From Phycisphaerales bacterium (GTDB lineage: Bacteria > Planctomycetota > Phycisphaerae > Phycisphaerales > UBA1924), in the NCBI GenBank assembly GCA_020849105.1, contig JADLGW010000028.1, positions 1-64,000 of the forward strand: a DNA stretch of 64,000 nt. The letters run 5' to 3'. The notes beneath the pieces are model-generated. The model worked only from the letters and a program-made list of their open reading frames with translations. It ran no database searches and was not told the origin of the DNA. Made by a program: the position numbers and the translations under genes. Below are positions 34,585 through 43,476 of this stretch, in pieces. The number at the start of each line of letters is the position of its first letter. Within the stretch, counting starts at the first letter, position 1.

Positions 34585-35168
34585 CGGGCCTCCTTCCGTG
34601 CGCGGGCCCAGGCCTCGGCCGTGATCGCCGCCCGGAGGATGCGCCCCTCGGGCTGGCGGTCGAGTTGCACCCGCGTCACCTGTGTGACCTGCGGTTGCTG
34701 CTCCAGAGCCGCGAGGACGGCGGCGGCCTGCTCGGGTGTGCCGTCGAACTGGATGTCCACGATGCGGCGCTCGATCTTCTCGCCCGGCCGGAGCACGCGG
34801 TCCAGGGGCCCGGGGTTCAGCGGCACGGTCCTGGAGCGCAGGACCGCCTTCCCGACGTGATTGTCGTCGAGCACCTTGTTGATGGCCTTGTTCAGGGCTT
34901 CGGCCGCCTGGTCGCCCTCCCCCGGGAACGCGATCGCGGCGAAGCGCTCCTGGCCGCGCCGGATGGTGTCCGCGGCACGGGCCCGGCTCTCCCCGCCGCG
35001 CCGGTAGTTCGCCAGGCGGATCGCCGCGGCGTCCGCGCGGGCATCAAGAGTCGCCTTGTAGTCCAGCGTGGGCTCCACGACGGCAAAGTACACCGCGATG
35101 GCGGCGAGCCCGATGATCCCCCAGCGGGCGGCACGCGGGAGCGCGGTGTACGAGGACAGCAGGCTCAT
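34581..35168 (-). CDS. GspM/PilO-like type II secretion component
   Basis: 195 residues with a short cytoplasmic N-terminus, one membrane helix (WGIIGLAAIAVYFAVVEPTL), a helical stretch (about 45-100) and a small alpha-beta periplasmic domain (DIQFDGTPEQAAAVLAALE). This is the topology of GspM/PilO, which supports GspL on the inner-membrane platform. ATG 35168 lies in a 4-nt overlap with the preceding gspL-like gene. Assigned mainly by topology and operon position. Confidence 0.75.
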   Translation of the reverse strand: MSLLSSYTALPRAARWGIIGLAAIAVYFAVVEPTLDYKATLDARADAAAIRLANYRRGGESRARAADTIRRGQERFAAIAFPGEGDQAAEALNKAINKVLDDNHVGKAVLRSRTVPLNPGPLDRVLRPGEKIERRIVDIQFDGTPEQAAAVLAALEQQPQVTQVTRVQLDRQPEGRILRAAITAEAWARARKEAR

Positions 35169-36877
35169 GTGCCACCCCCGGCGGGTGCGGGGGCCTGGGC
35201 AGCCTTGAAGCGAGCGAAAAGTTTGTCGGCCTCCGCGCTGAGCCGGTCCCTGGTTGCCGCGTCCGCGGCGGGGAGCGTCCGGATGAGCGACTTGTATTCG
35301 GCCCACCGCTTGCCCGCGGCGGTGGCGTCCAACTTCTCGATATCCGCGTCCGAGAGCGGCGGCGGGATGGTCGCGGGGCCGGACGCCGCGGGGCGATCGG
35401 GCGAGCGGGGCGCCCCGTCTCCGGAACCATCCTCCCGTTCCGCGCGTTCGGCGCGCGCTCGCTGGCGGCCCGTGTCGTGCGCCGATGATGCGCTGTACGC
35501 GGTGTTGGAGGCGCCGTCACCATAGAGGCGTACGGCCAGAGATCGGCCGGCGAAGTCCTCGGCATCCGCGACGCGGACGTGCGGGCTGGCGACCTTCGCG
35601 CTCACGCTGAACTTCACGCCCGCGTCGGTGCTCTCCTGCCGGTCGATGCGGAGGTCGCGGAACAGGCCGGTCTTGTTGAACGCGGCCTGCATCTTTTCGA
35701 TGTGCTCCGGGCTCGGCGCCGTGCCGTCGAGCCCGACCCCTGTCTCCGGCGACAGACGCACGCTGTCCAGGACAACCCCGACAGGGGTGGCCGCGGCGAT
35801 GTCCGCCAGCAGTTTGGTCATCGGCCAGCGGGATTGATCCAGGGCCTCGTACAGCGCCGCCTGGCGGTCCAGGTCCGCGAGTTGTCCCGCGGATTCGTCG
35901 AGCGCGCCGGCCCTGGATGCCAGCACCGCGCTGCGCCCCCACGACACCCCCAGCGGCACCAGGAGCATCAGGGCGACCGCGGCGGCGATGACGGCGGGGG
36001 CGCGGCCCGGGATGGAGAGCCAGTCAAGAGTGCGCTCCACCGCTCCCGTCCTGGTCCCGGGCGCCGAGGCGGAGAGGTCCGTCAGGCCGCGCGATCCGAC
36101 CGCCACCATGGCGGCGCCCAGCGCGAGGCCGTACTCGCGGAGCCACGCGCCGTCCGCCGGCAGGCCGCTGACCACTCCCGCCACGGACGCACGGGCCCGC
36201 TCATCCAGCCAGAGATCGCCGTCGGCGCGACCGTCCGCTCCGACACCCGCGGCCTGGGCTGTCTCGTGCACGGCGGCGCCGAAGTCGGCCTCGCGTTCGG
36301 TGATCAGAACCCGGGCGAGAGTCCGGGTCGGGCCCCGAACGATGATGCTCACGGCCCCGCCCGATCCCACACCCGCGTCCCGCGCTGCCGCCACGGGCGC
36401 CGTGCCGCTGAGAACCGCGAGGGCCGCCGGCACGGTGGTCCACCGTTCCTCGGTGTCGCCGTCGAGGGGAACCGGTTCGCTCCCGGCCCGCCAACCCGTC
36501 AGCAGGCCGGATTTCTGCCCGTGCCGATCGACATCGGGGATGGCGCCGCTGGCGCGGCGGTGGCGCGGAAGTGCGTCCGGTAACTGCGCCTCGGCCATCA
36601 GCGCCAAGGCCGATGCCACGGCGTCGGGGTCCCCCGCCGGCACGCTGACCGACTTGCAGATCGTCTCTGCGGCGGGGGCGAGCCGGACGACCTCTTCGAC
36701 GCGGTGGCGGTGCAGGATGTCCCGCAGGCCGGCGGAATCCCGTGCATCAAGCGAGCGGGATTCCAGCACCGCCAGGCCGGTGCGGTTCTGGAGCGCCACA
36801 AGCCACAGCCGGCCCGCGTGCTCGCGGATGCCGGCGACGCGGTGGGGATGATCCTGGCCTGATCCGGCCCTTGTCAT
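35165..36877 (-). CDS. GspL-like type II secretion component
   Basis: 570 residues. The N-terminal 280 or so are a cytoplasmic actin-like fold (PilM/GspL type; WLVALQNRTGLAVLESRSLD, GAAMVAVGSRGLTDLSA). A membrane helix (APAVIAAAVALMLLVPLGV) near 305 is followed by a coiled coil and a ferredoxin-like periplasmic domain (PVGVVLDSVRLSPETG, IDRQESTDAGVKFSVSAKV) like PilN. The last 130 residues are a charged, probably disordered extension plus a helical end. In known systems GspL recruits the ATPase GspE. It overlaps its neighbours by 4 nt on each side. Confidence 0.78.
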   Translation of the reverse strand: MTRAGSGQDHPHRVAGIREHAGRLWLVALQNRTGLAVLESRSLDARDSAGLRDILHRHRVEEVVRLAPAAETICKSVSVPAGDPDAVASALALMAEAQLPDALPRHRRASGAIPDVDRHGQKSGLLTGWRAGSEPVPLDGDTEERWTTVPAALAVLSGTAPVAAARDAGVGSGGAVSIIVRGPTRTLARVLITEREADFGAAVHETAQAAGVGADGRADGDLWLDERARASVAGVVSGLPADGAWLREYGLALGAAMVAVGSRGLTDLSASAPGTRTGAVERTLDWLSIPGRAPAVIAAAVALMLLVPLGVSWGRSAVLASRAGALDESAGQLADLDRQAALYEALDQSRWPMTKLLADIAAATPVGVVLDSVRLSPETGVGLDGTAPSPEHIEKMQAAFNKTGLFRDLRIDRQESTDAGVKFSVSAKVASPHVRVADAEDFAGRSLAVRLYGDGASNTAYSASSAHDTGRQRARAERAEREDGSGDGAPRSPDRPAASGPATIPPPLSDADIEKLDATAAGKRWAEYKSLIRTLPAADAATRDRLSAEADKLFARFKAAQAPAPAGGGT

Positions 36878-38250
36878 CGGATGCGCAACTCCCGTATGGA
36901 CACCGGCAGGGTCGAACGATCCAGTGTGGCCACGATTTCAGTCTCCAGGCCGGTGGCGGTGTCCCGCCCGCGGACGGTGGCAATGTACGCGCTGGAGCGG
37001 ACGGTCAGCAGCGGGAAGAGTTGGGCCAGGCGGTTCCGGGTCATGCCGGGCACGTCCAGGAGGTCGGCCAGGCTGGTGAACCCGAACGACCGCGCGGACC
37101 GCTCGCTGATAATCGCGTCGGCGAGGGTCAGGTCGCTGCCCAGCAGGTACTCCAGCGGCTCGGCCTCGCACATGTTGATGTTGAGTTTGCCGGGGACGCC
37201 CGGGGCGGGCGGACCGAAACTCGTCTCGTTGAGCAGGGCCCCGAGCTGCTCGCGGGTCAGGGCGCGGGCGCCGGCGTCCATCGGCTGATTGGTCGTCGGA
37301 TTGCGCAGGCGGTTCAGGTCGGTGCGCAGGAAGTCCGCGAGCGTGCCGCCGGTTGCCAGCGCGGCGTAGTTGACGACGACTTCCGCCTGCTGGTTGTCAA
37401 TCCCCAGCCGCTTGACAAGGGTGCCGGAGTCCGCAGCGGTCAGGTCCAGAAGTTCTTCGCCGCTGGATCCGAGCATGGGCTCGCGGCTCTGCGTGGTGAG
37501 CAGCCCTGACCACCCGGCGTCGAGCCTGCCGTCGCGGTTGTCGGGAGGGAACGAGTCGTCGCCGTCGTCCTCGCCGGCGTCGAGCAGGCCGTTGAGATTC
37601 CAGTCTTCGCCGCGGACGAACTCCGGCTCCACACCGAGGATCAGTTCCATTTCCGCGAGCGAGCGCAGGGGGGCGTTGCGGGGGATGTAGGGGAACGGCA
37701 GGCCCTGGTACTGGCCGATCTCCGCGCCCAACGGATTGACGTCATCGTCCGCGTCCACCCAATCCAGGATGGCGTCCGCCACGTCCTCCGTCATGTAGGG
37801 CATCGCCATCATGGTGTTCGATGACGCGGTGTTCACGTTGATCTTGGCATGGGCGTCGGCGGGGCCGAGCACATCCCCGGTCGGGGAGGAATAGGCCACA
37901 AGGTACTCCGCCCCACCACCGCCACCCAGCGTGCCCCTGGCCGCGTCGGCCATGTCGTCCACGACGAGGAAGGCGTCGGTGGTGTCGGGGTTCCGGGTGT
38001 CGTACTCGAGGCGGGCCAGGGTCGCCTCCACCCCGGCCCGGGCGGCCCAGGTGGAGCGGACGCGGGCCAGGGCCTCGCGCCCCCCCGCGGCCTGCTGGAA
38101 AGCCGCCGACTCGATGCCGACCAGGAGCACGGACGAGATGACGATGACCCAGAGGACGAGGAAGGTCGCAAAGGCGGGCGCCACAGTCCCGCCCGCTCTG
38201 GGCCGGGGCCGCGCGTCCGCCAATCGCCGCACCCTGTGGTCCGCGCTCAT
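36874..38250 (-). CDS. gspK: Type II secretion minor pseudopilin GspK
   Basis: 458 residues, longer than the usual 320 or so. A basic N-terminus precedes a hydrophobic helix (ATFLVLWVIVISSVLLVGIE). The large GspK domain follows: KINVNTASSNTMMAMPYMTE, DAILDWVDADDDVNPLGAE, YQGLPFPYIPRNAPLRSLAE and a second helix-hairpin-helix-like part (LNINMCEAEPLEYLLG). An acidic loop (DWNLNGLLDAGEDDGDD) may bind calcium. GspK caps the pseudopilus tip with GspI and GspJ, encoded directly before it. Confidence 0.88.
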   Translation of the reverse strand: MSADHRVRRLADARPRPRAGGTVAPAFATFLVLWVIVISSVLLVGIESAAFQQAAGGREALARVRSTWAARAGVEATLARLEYDTRNPDTTDAFLVVDDMADAARGTLGGGGGAEYLVAYSSPTGDVLGPADAHAKINVNTASSNTMMAMPYMTEDVADAILDWVDADDDVNPLGAEIGQYQGLPFPYIPRNAPLRSLAEMELILGVEPEFVRGEDWNLNGLLDAGEDDGDDSFPPDNRDGRLDAGWSGLLTTQSREPMLGSSGEELLDLTAADSGTLVKRLGIDNQQAEVVVNYAALATGGTLADFLRTDLNRLRNPTTNQPMDAGARALTREQLGALLNETSFGPPAPGVPGKLNINMCEAEPLEYLLGSDLTLADAIISERSARSFGFTSLADLLDVPGMTRNRLAQLFPLLTVRSSAYIATVRGRDTATGLETEIVATLDRSTLPVSIRELRIR

Positions 38251-38927
38251 GGCGTGCCCTCCGCCGGCGGGGGTGCGGATTCATCTTCATCCGCGGTCTC
38301 GGGCGGCGGGGGCACGCGGTCGAGCGGGACGACCTTGCGCACGACGGCGGTGGCGCGGCCTTCGGAATCCCGGGCGGTGACGATGATGCGGACGCCGTAG
38401 GGCAGCCCGTCGGAGTCCGAATCCCACGAGGCCACCCAGTTCTCACGGTCACAGGCCTCGATAGAGAGCGACGCGATTCCTTCGGCGACCGGGGCCGCCA
38501 CGCCGCCCGCGTCAGGATAGTCGTCGAGCGCAGGGTCGCAGCGACGCCACAGCGTGCCGTCCAGGAGGCGGTACTGCACCTCGAAATCGGCCCCCTCCGG
38601 AGATTCGACGAGGCCGCGGACGCGCCGCAGCGAGCGGGTCAGGAGCAGGATCGAGTCGGATTCCGCGCCGGGCGCGCCGCCATCGGTGACGGCCACGCGA
38701 CAGAACGCCAGATCCTCATCGCGGGCCGCGGTCAGCACGTCGAGGGCGATGCGATCAGCCGCGGCCTGGGCAGCGGAGAAGGCCTCCTGGTGGGCCACCG
38801 ACGCGGCGCGGGCACGCGACATCTGGCCGAGCGCGGTCGCGGTCGCGCCGGCGATGAGCGCGGTGATCATCGCGGCGAGGATCAACTCCACGAGCGTGAA
38901 GCCGCGATGGCGGGGCCCGGGCGTCAT
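38247..38927 (-). CDS. gspJ: Type II secretion minor pseudopilin GspJ
   Basis: 226 residues with a class III prepilin signal: RHRGFTLVELILAAMITALI, cleavage expected after Gly and the conserved Glu at +5. The body is beta-rich with a C-terminal acidic/Pro-rich tail (PPPPETADEDESAPPPAEG). The size and position between gspI and gspK fit GspJ. It overlaps both neighbours by 4 nt. Confidence 0.85.
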   Translation of the reverse strand: MTPGPRHRGFTLVELILAAMITALIAGATATALGQMSRARAASVAHQEAFSAAQAAADRIALDVLTAARDEDLAFCRVAVTDGGAPGAESDSILLLTRSLRRVRGLVESPEGADFEVQYRLLDGTLWRRCDPALDDYPDAGGVAAPVAEGIASLSIEACDRENWVASWDSDSDGLPYGVRIIVTARDSEGRATAVVRKVVPLDRVPPPPETADEDESAPPPAEGTP

Positions 38928-39445
38928 TGGTAGCGGCTCACGGGTGTTTCCGGCCGGCGGACGGGATCCTCCTCAGTGCGCGGGGCGATCAGGGTCTCGG
39001 CGGTCTCGCTGCGGGGGCGCCCGCCGGTGGTCCAGGAGACGGTGGCCCGGACGCGATAGGCCCCGCCCCCGGTCCCGCCGGAGAACTCCAGTTTGAAGCG
39101 ATAGTCCTGGTAGGGGGCGTCGCAGGATCCCTCGGCGGGGAAGGCCGCGGCGTAGTTGTCCGCGCCGCGCATCGTGACCAGCCCCAGTTGCTCGTCCAGG
39201 AGCATGGCGGCGACCTGCAGTTCCTGTCCGCGGGACTGCGAGGACAGGGCACGGCCGGAGAGCCCGATGATGACCACGAGCGCGACACCGAGGATGACAG
39301 CCCCGATGATCGCGTCGACGAGGATGACGCCGCGAACGTGCCACGGCCTCCGCGGGCTGTGACGCCACGGCCGTGGGTGCGAACGAAGCCCTGCCCCACA
39401 GCGGGCAGGATCATGGCCCCCGAACTGCCGCCCGTCGGTCACCAT
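38924..39445 (-). CDS. gspI: Type II secretion minor pseudopilin GspI
   Basis: 173 residues. The prepilin-like signal is unusual: a long leader of about 38 residues, then RGVILVDAIIGAVILGVALV, with Val in place of Phe at +1 and Asp in place of Glu at +5. The body has two or three beta strands (YRFKLEFSGGTGGGAYRVRA, VSWTTGG). Identity follows from order (H-I-J-K) and size. The ATG overlaps the gspH stop by 7 nt. Whether the prepilin peptidase (not in this window) processes this variant signal cannot be told from sequence. Confidence 0.8.
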   Translation of the reverse strand: MVTDGRQFGGHDPARCGAGLRSHPRPWRHSPRRPWHVRGVILVDAIIGAVILGVALVVIIGLSGRALSSQSRGQELQVAAMLLDEQLGLVTMRGADNYAAAFPAEGSCDAPYQDYRFKLEFSGGTGGGAYRVRATVSWTTGGRPRSETAETLIAPRTEEDPVRRPETPVSRYQ

Positions 39446-39990
39446 GCGGCGTCCCTCAGCCCGGAACGGTCCAGGTCGATGGAGGTCGCCGGCGGCGTGT
39501 CACCCTCGGCCAGCGATGCCGCCGCGGACTCGGAAGGCAGGTCGATGGTCCAGGTGCCCGACGACGAGCGGAGCGAGAGCCGCAGCGCCGGCCTGCGGTC
39601 CGCGGCCTGCATCACAACGCGCCAGCGCTTCGCGGGGAGCGGCACATCGTCGGCGGTCGCCTTGACAACTTCCAGCGGGGCCAGCGCGGCGGGCGGGGTC
39701 ATCGGGTCCGGACGCCAGACGATGGAGCGGGACCAGTCGCCGGCGCCGCGCGGCACGGGGGTCAGCACGGAAAGCACGCCGGTCTCGGAGTCGAAGTCGA
39801 GCGCGACCGGCTCGCTGGTCAGGGCCTCGCGCCGTGCCGCGGCGGACACCACATCGCGGAGCGCCCGTGCCGCGGCCTCCGCCCGGTGTCGGTCCGGAGA
39901 GACCATGCGGGGCAGCACCATCCCGGCGGTGATCGCCAGAACGATCACGACGAGCACGAGTTCCACGAGCGTGAATCCGCGGGGGCGCAT
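39439..39990 (-). CDS. gspH: Type II secretion minor pseudopilin GspH
   Basis: 183 residues with a canonical type III signal: short basic leader MRPRG, then FTLVELVLVVIVLAITAGMV. A beta-sandwich body follows (VALDFDSETGVLSVLTPV, LRLSLRSSSGTWTIDLPS). It is assigned as GspH by size and by position between the major pseudopilin and gspI; it could alternatively be another minor pseudopilin. It starts 14 nt after the gspG stop. Confidence 0.85.
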   Translation of the reverse strand: MRPRGFTLVELVLVVIVLAITAGMVLPRMVSPDRHRAEAAARALRDVVSAAARREALTSEPVALDFDSETGVLSVLTPVPRGAGDWSRSIVWRPDPMTPPAALAPLEVVKATADDVPLPAKRWRVVMQAADRRPALRLSLRSSSGTWTIDLPSESAAASLAEGDTPPATSIDLDRSGLRDAAW

Positions 39991-40004
39991 GAGAGGGTCT
40001 GTGG

Positions 40005-40472
40005 TCAGGGCTTGGTGATGTCCGCGTCCTCACCCGTGCCGCCGGGCTGTCCGTCGGCGCCGTAACTCACGACGTCGAAGTCGAAGTTCTTCTCGCCCGG
40101 AACCTTCAGGATGAACTTGTTGCCCCAGGGGTCGACCAGCGCCTCGGCCGAGTCCACATACGGGCCGTGCCCTCCCTCCGCGGTCGGGCGTTCGGCGAGC
40201 ACGTCGATGGACGTGCCCTGCGGGACCTTCCCGCCGTTGTCGATCATGTAGGTGCCAACGGCGCCGGCGAGGCTCGCGGCGTTGCTCGCCGCGACGCTCT
40301 GCTTGGACTGGCCGATGCGGGAGAAGAGCCGCGGCGCGATGACGGCCGCGATCACGCCCAGGATCACGACGATCACGATGACCTCAATGATCGTGAAGGC
40401 TCGTGCAGGGCGGGCGTCCCGCCTGCCTCGCGGGCGGGACGCCCGCGCCGCACATCTGTTGCTGGTCTTCAT
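40005..40472 (-). CDS. gspG: Type II secretion major pseudopilin GspG
   Basis: 155 residues; forms the pseudopilus shaft. After the leader comes FTIIEVIVIVVILGVIAAVI with the +5 Glu, then the GspG signatures AVGTYMIDNGGKVP, GPYVDSAEALVDPWGNKF and the calcium-loop-like C-terminus (YGADGQPGGTGEDADI). Two oddities: the leader is long (25 residues) with Ala rather than Gly at -1, and most of it (residues about 9-21, Arg-rich) is encoded by a palindromic repeat with perfect 14-bp arms (40410-40446). It starts at ATG 40472, with a further repeat just upstream. Confidence 0.93.
   Translation of the reverse strand: MKTSNRCAARASRPRGRRDARPARAFTIIEVIVIVVILGVIAAVIAPRLFSRIGQSKQSVAASNAASLAGAVGTYMIDNGGKVPQGTSIDVLAERPTAEGGHGPYVDSAEALVDPWGNKFILKVPGEKNFDFDVVSYGADGQPGGTGEDADITKP
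40410..40446. repeat. Palindromic repeat inside the gspG leader
   Basis: Perfect 14-bp arms GCGGGCGTCCCGCC (40410-40423) and GGCGGGACGCCCGC (40433-40446) around a 9-nt loop. It encodes the Arg-rich part of the GspG leader peptide. Confidence 0.8.
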
Positions 40473-40489
40473 GGCGCCTCTGGACTCCG

Positions 40490-40513
40490 CACAGGCGGGA
40501 CGCCTGTGCCACA
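40490..40513. repeat. CACAGGCGGGACGCCTGTGC repeat between gspF and gspG
   Basis: An exact 24-bp inverted copy of the repeat at 17822-17845. It lies between the gspF stop and the gspG start, where it could form a hairpin in the operon mRNA. Confidence 0.8.
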
Positions 40514-40524
40514 GGAAAAACCGA

Positions 40525-41754
40525 TCAGAACTTTCCGACAGCGTCCTGCATCTCCAGCATGGGCAGCAGGATCGCAAGCACGATGAACCCGACGATGCCG
40601 GCCATCAGGGCCACGAGCAGCGGCGGAAGGGCGGTGGTGAACAGTTTCAGGCTCGTCTCCGTCCGGTCCTCGAACGCCCCGGCGGCCTGGGAGAGCATCT
40701 GGTCCAGGCGGCCGGAGCGCTCGCCCATGCTCACGATCTGCACGAGCATGGGCGGGAAGTACCCCGACTTCTGGAGCGGCTCGGCGATGGTTCGGCCGGC
40801 CGCGATCTGCTCCGCCACGTCGTCGATGACGCGCTCCATCGCCTTGTTCCCGAGCGTGCCGCGGGTCGTGCGCAGGGCCGCGAGCACCGGGATCCCCGCC
40901 GCGGTGAGCGTGCCCAGCGTGCGCGTGAAGCGGGCCACCGCCACGTCGCGCAGCAGGCGGCCCAGGATCGGCACCCGGAGCAACTGGGTGTCCACCCACA
41001 GGCGCGGGCCCGGACGGGCGAGCGTGCGCTTCAGGAGGAAGATGACGACGACAATCCCGAGAACGACCGCCCACCCCCAGGCGCCCAGGAACGCGGCGAA
41101 CCCCTGGACAATGCGGGTCGGGAGCGGAAGCGTGGCGACGCCCTCGATCGACTTCAGCACCTGCGGCACGATGACGGTCACGATCACGACGATCGCGGCG
41201 CTGATGAGCGCCAGCAGGATCAGCGGGTAGAGCAGGGCGGCCAGCAGCGACCGGCGCATCTTCACGTCGCGGTCCAGCAGGTCCGCGGCCTGGAGAAGGA
41301 CTTCCGGCAGGCGGCCGGAGACCTCGCCCGAGCGGATGAGGTTGACCGTGAGGTCGGTGAACGGCCGACCCCAGGTCTCGGCGGCGTCGCCGAGGCTGCG
41401 GCCGTGCTCCACCTGGTCGATGATCGAGGTGAGCATGGCCTTCTGTCGCGGGCGGTGGAGTTGGGAGGCGATGGTGCGCAGGCCCTGGACGAGGGGGAGC
41501 CCGGCCTGGACGGCGGTGGCGAGTTCGCGGATGAAGGTGGCCATCTCCGCGCGGGACATGACGGAGGGGGTGAACGTGAACGAGGAACCCGTCGCTGGCG
41601 CTCCGGGCTCCGATCGCGTCGGGCCCGTGAGGGGAACGACCTCGCTGGGCGTGACGCCGCGGCGCAGGAGTTCGCGCACGGCCGAGGCGCGGTCCGCCGC
41701 CTCGACGGTCCCCGCCCCGCCGGCCGCCAGGCTCTCGTAGCGAAAGGTCGGCAT
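40525..41754 (-). CDS. gspF: Type II secretion inner-membrane platform protein GspF
   Basis: 409 residues, the family size. It shows the N-terminal cytoplasmic part (MPTFRYESLAAGG), two copies of the GspF helical domain (MATFIRELATAVQAGLPLVQ and ARFTRTLGTLTAAGIPVLAA), and three membrane helices (LLYPLILLALISAAIVVIVT, WAVVLGIVVVIFLL, and the end MAGIVGFIVLAILLPMLEM). It anchors the pseudopilus assembly and contacts GspE. The ATG lies in a 4-nt overlap with the gspE stop. Confidence 0.95.
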   Translation of the reverse strand: MPTFRYESLAAGGAGTVEAADRASAVRELLRRGVTPSEVVPLTGPTRSEPGAPATGSSFTFTPSVMSRAEMATFIRELATAVQAGLPLVQGLRTIASQLHRPRQKAMLTSIIDQVEHGRSLGDAAETWGRPFTDLTVNLIRSGEVSGRLPEVLLQAADLLDRDVKMRRSLLAALLYPLILLALISAAIVVIVTVIVPQVLKSIEGVATLPLPTRIVQGFAAFLGAWGWAVVLGIVVVIFLLKRTLARPGPRLWVDTQLLRVPILGRLLRDVAVARFTRTLGTLTAAGIPVLAALRTTRGTLGNKAMERVIDDVAEQIAAGRTIAEPLQKSGYFPPMLVQIVSMGERSGRLDQMLSQAAGAFEDRTETSLKLFTTALPPLLVALMAGIVGFIVLAILLPMLEMQDAVGKF

Positions 41755-43388
41755 CACAGGCCCTCTTCGGCGTCCTGGGTGGCGCGGAGAACCTCGGTGA
41801 CGCTGGTCTCGCCCGCCGCGGCCTTGGCCAGGCCGTCGCGCCGCATCGGCTGGTAACTGGCGGGCGCGACGCGGAGGAGGTCGCGCTCCGACCTGCGGGC
41901 CGAGACGGCCTCGCGGACGGCCCCGCTGACGATGAGCATCTCGTAGAACCCGAGCCGCCCCCTGAGCCCGGAGCCGTCGCACTTGTCGCACCCGGCGCCC
42001 CTGTACGCCTTGCCGTCCGTGAACAGGGCGCGCTCGGCATCGCTCAGGCGGTGGCGGGTCTCCTCCGGCAGGTCGATCTGGGTGCGGCAGAACGGGCACA
42101 GGCGGCGACCCAGCCGCTGACCGATGATGCCCTCGAGCACGCTGCCGAGCAGGAACGGCTCAACGCCCATGTCCAGCAGCCGGCCCACGGCGCTGGGGGC
42201 GGTGTTGGTGTGCAGGGTCGAAAAGATCAGGTGCCCGGTGAGCGCGGCCCGCACCGCGATCTCCGCGGTCTCACCGTCCCGGATCTCACCGACCATGATC
42301 ACGTCAGGATCCTGGCGCAGGATCGATCGCAGGCCGGAGGCGAAGGTGAGCCCGCGCTTCGGGTTCACCGGGATCTGGTTGACGCCGGCGAGCTCGTACT
42401 CCACCGGGTCCTCGATCGTGATGATCTTGAGCGCGGGGTCGTACAACTTCGTGAGGGCGGCGTAGAGGGTGGTCGTCTTGCCGGAGCCGGTCGGCCCGGT
42501 GACGAGCACCATGCCGTGCGGCAGGTCGATGAGGCGCTGCATCTCGCGCCGGTCCTGTTCCCGCATGCCCAGGGTGGCAAGGTCCAGCTGCACGGCCTGC
42601 TTGTCGAGGATGCGCATGACCACCGACTCGCCGTAGAGCGTGGGCACCGTGGAGACGCGGATGTCGATCTTGCGCCCCTCGAACCGGAGCGTGATGTGCC
42701 CGTCCTGCGGGGCATAACGCTCCGCGATGTTCATGCCGCCCATGATCTTGATGCGGCTGGTGATCGCCGGCTGGAGGTGCTTCGGCGGCGGCTGCTGCTC
42801 GACCAGTTCGCCGTCCACGCGGTACTTCACCGCGAGTTTCTTCTCGAAGGGCTCGATGTGGACGTCGGAGGCGCGCGCCCGGATCGCCTCCAGGATGATG
42901 AGGTTGACGAGGTTGATGAGTGACGGCTGCTCGGCCATCCGGTGCAGGTCGCCGGTCTCGACGGCCTCCAGGTTCGCGACAAGGTCGTCCTCCCCGCCGC
43001 CGGCGCCGCCGAGTCGTGCGGCCATCTGGGCCGCCGTGGTCCCGTACACGCCCCGCAGGAGATCGGAGAAAACGTCCGGCGCAATGGGAACGCGCTGCAC
43101 GGGCCGCCCGGCCGACACGGACAGTTCGTCCGCCGCCTCCAGGTCGCTCGGGTCGAGCATGGCCGCCAGCAGGCGCCCGTTCCTGAAGGCATAAGGCACC
43201 GCGCGGAGGCGGACCGCCTGCTCCGGCTGAATCAAGGCGGCCGCCGCGGGATCGACCTCAGGGCGTTCGGTCAGCACGCCCGCGGCGTGGCCGTTCTGGG
43301 CGGGCAGGCCCTCCGAGCCGACACCGCTCCGGGCGGGCCGGCGCTCCGGGCCGACGGTGTCCAGCGATTCCTTGCCTTGCGTTGCCAT
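41754..43388 (-). CDS. gspE: Type II secretion ATPase GspE
   Basis: Drives pseudopilus assembly from the cytoplasm. The 544 residues show an N1-type domain (about 40-150), the N2 region (SDVHIEPFEKKLAVKYRVDG), Walker A GPTGSGKTTTLYAA near 300, the Asp box, Walker B VIMVGEIRDGETAEIA, the His box (GHLIFSTLHTN) and a zinc module with CPFC and CDKC pairs. ATG 43388 is the first codon with protein-like residues; an upstream in-frame GTG adds only basic low-complexity sequence. It is the first gene of the operon reading leftward to 30027. Confidence 0.95.
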   Translation of the reverse strand: MATQGKESLDTVGPERRPARSGVGSEGLPAQNGHAAGVLTERPEVDPAAAALIQPEQAVRLRAVPYAFRNGRLLAAMLDPSDLEAADELSVSAGRPVQRVPIAPDVFSDLLRGVYGTTAAQMAARLGGAGGGEDDLVANLEAVETGDLHRMAEQPSLINLVNLIILEAIRARASDVHIEPFEKKLAVKYRVDGELVEQQPPPKHLQPAITSRIKIMGGMNIAERYAPQDGHITLRFEGRKIDIRVSTVPTLYGESVVMRILDKQAVQLDLATLGMREQDRREMQRLIDLPHGMVLVTGPTGSGKTTTLYAALTKLYDPALKIITIEDPVEYELAGVNQIPVNPKRGLTFASGLRSILRQDPDVIMVGEIRDGETAEIAVRAALTGHLIFSTLHTNTAPSAVGRLLDMGVEPFLLGSVLEGIIGQRLGRRLCPFCRTQIDLPEETRHRLSDAERALFTDGKAYRGAGCDKCDGSGLRGRLGFYEMLIVSGAVREAVSARRSERDLLRVAPASYQPMRRDGLAKAAAGETSVTEVLRATQDAEEGL

Positions 43389-43476
43389 GCCGCCCAGTCG
43401 TCTCCGTCTTGACCGGGCCGGGACCCCGCGGGCCACGACTTGCGGGGCCGGAAGCCCCCGCTCCCGGAGGGAGGGG

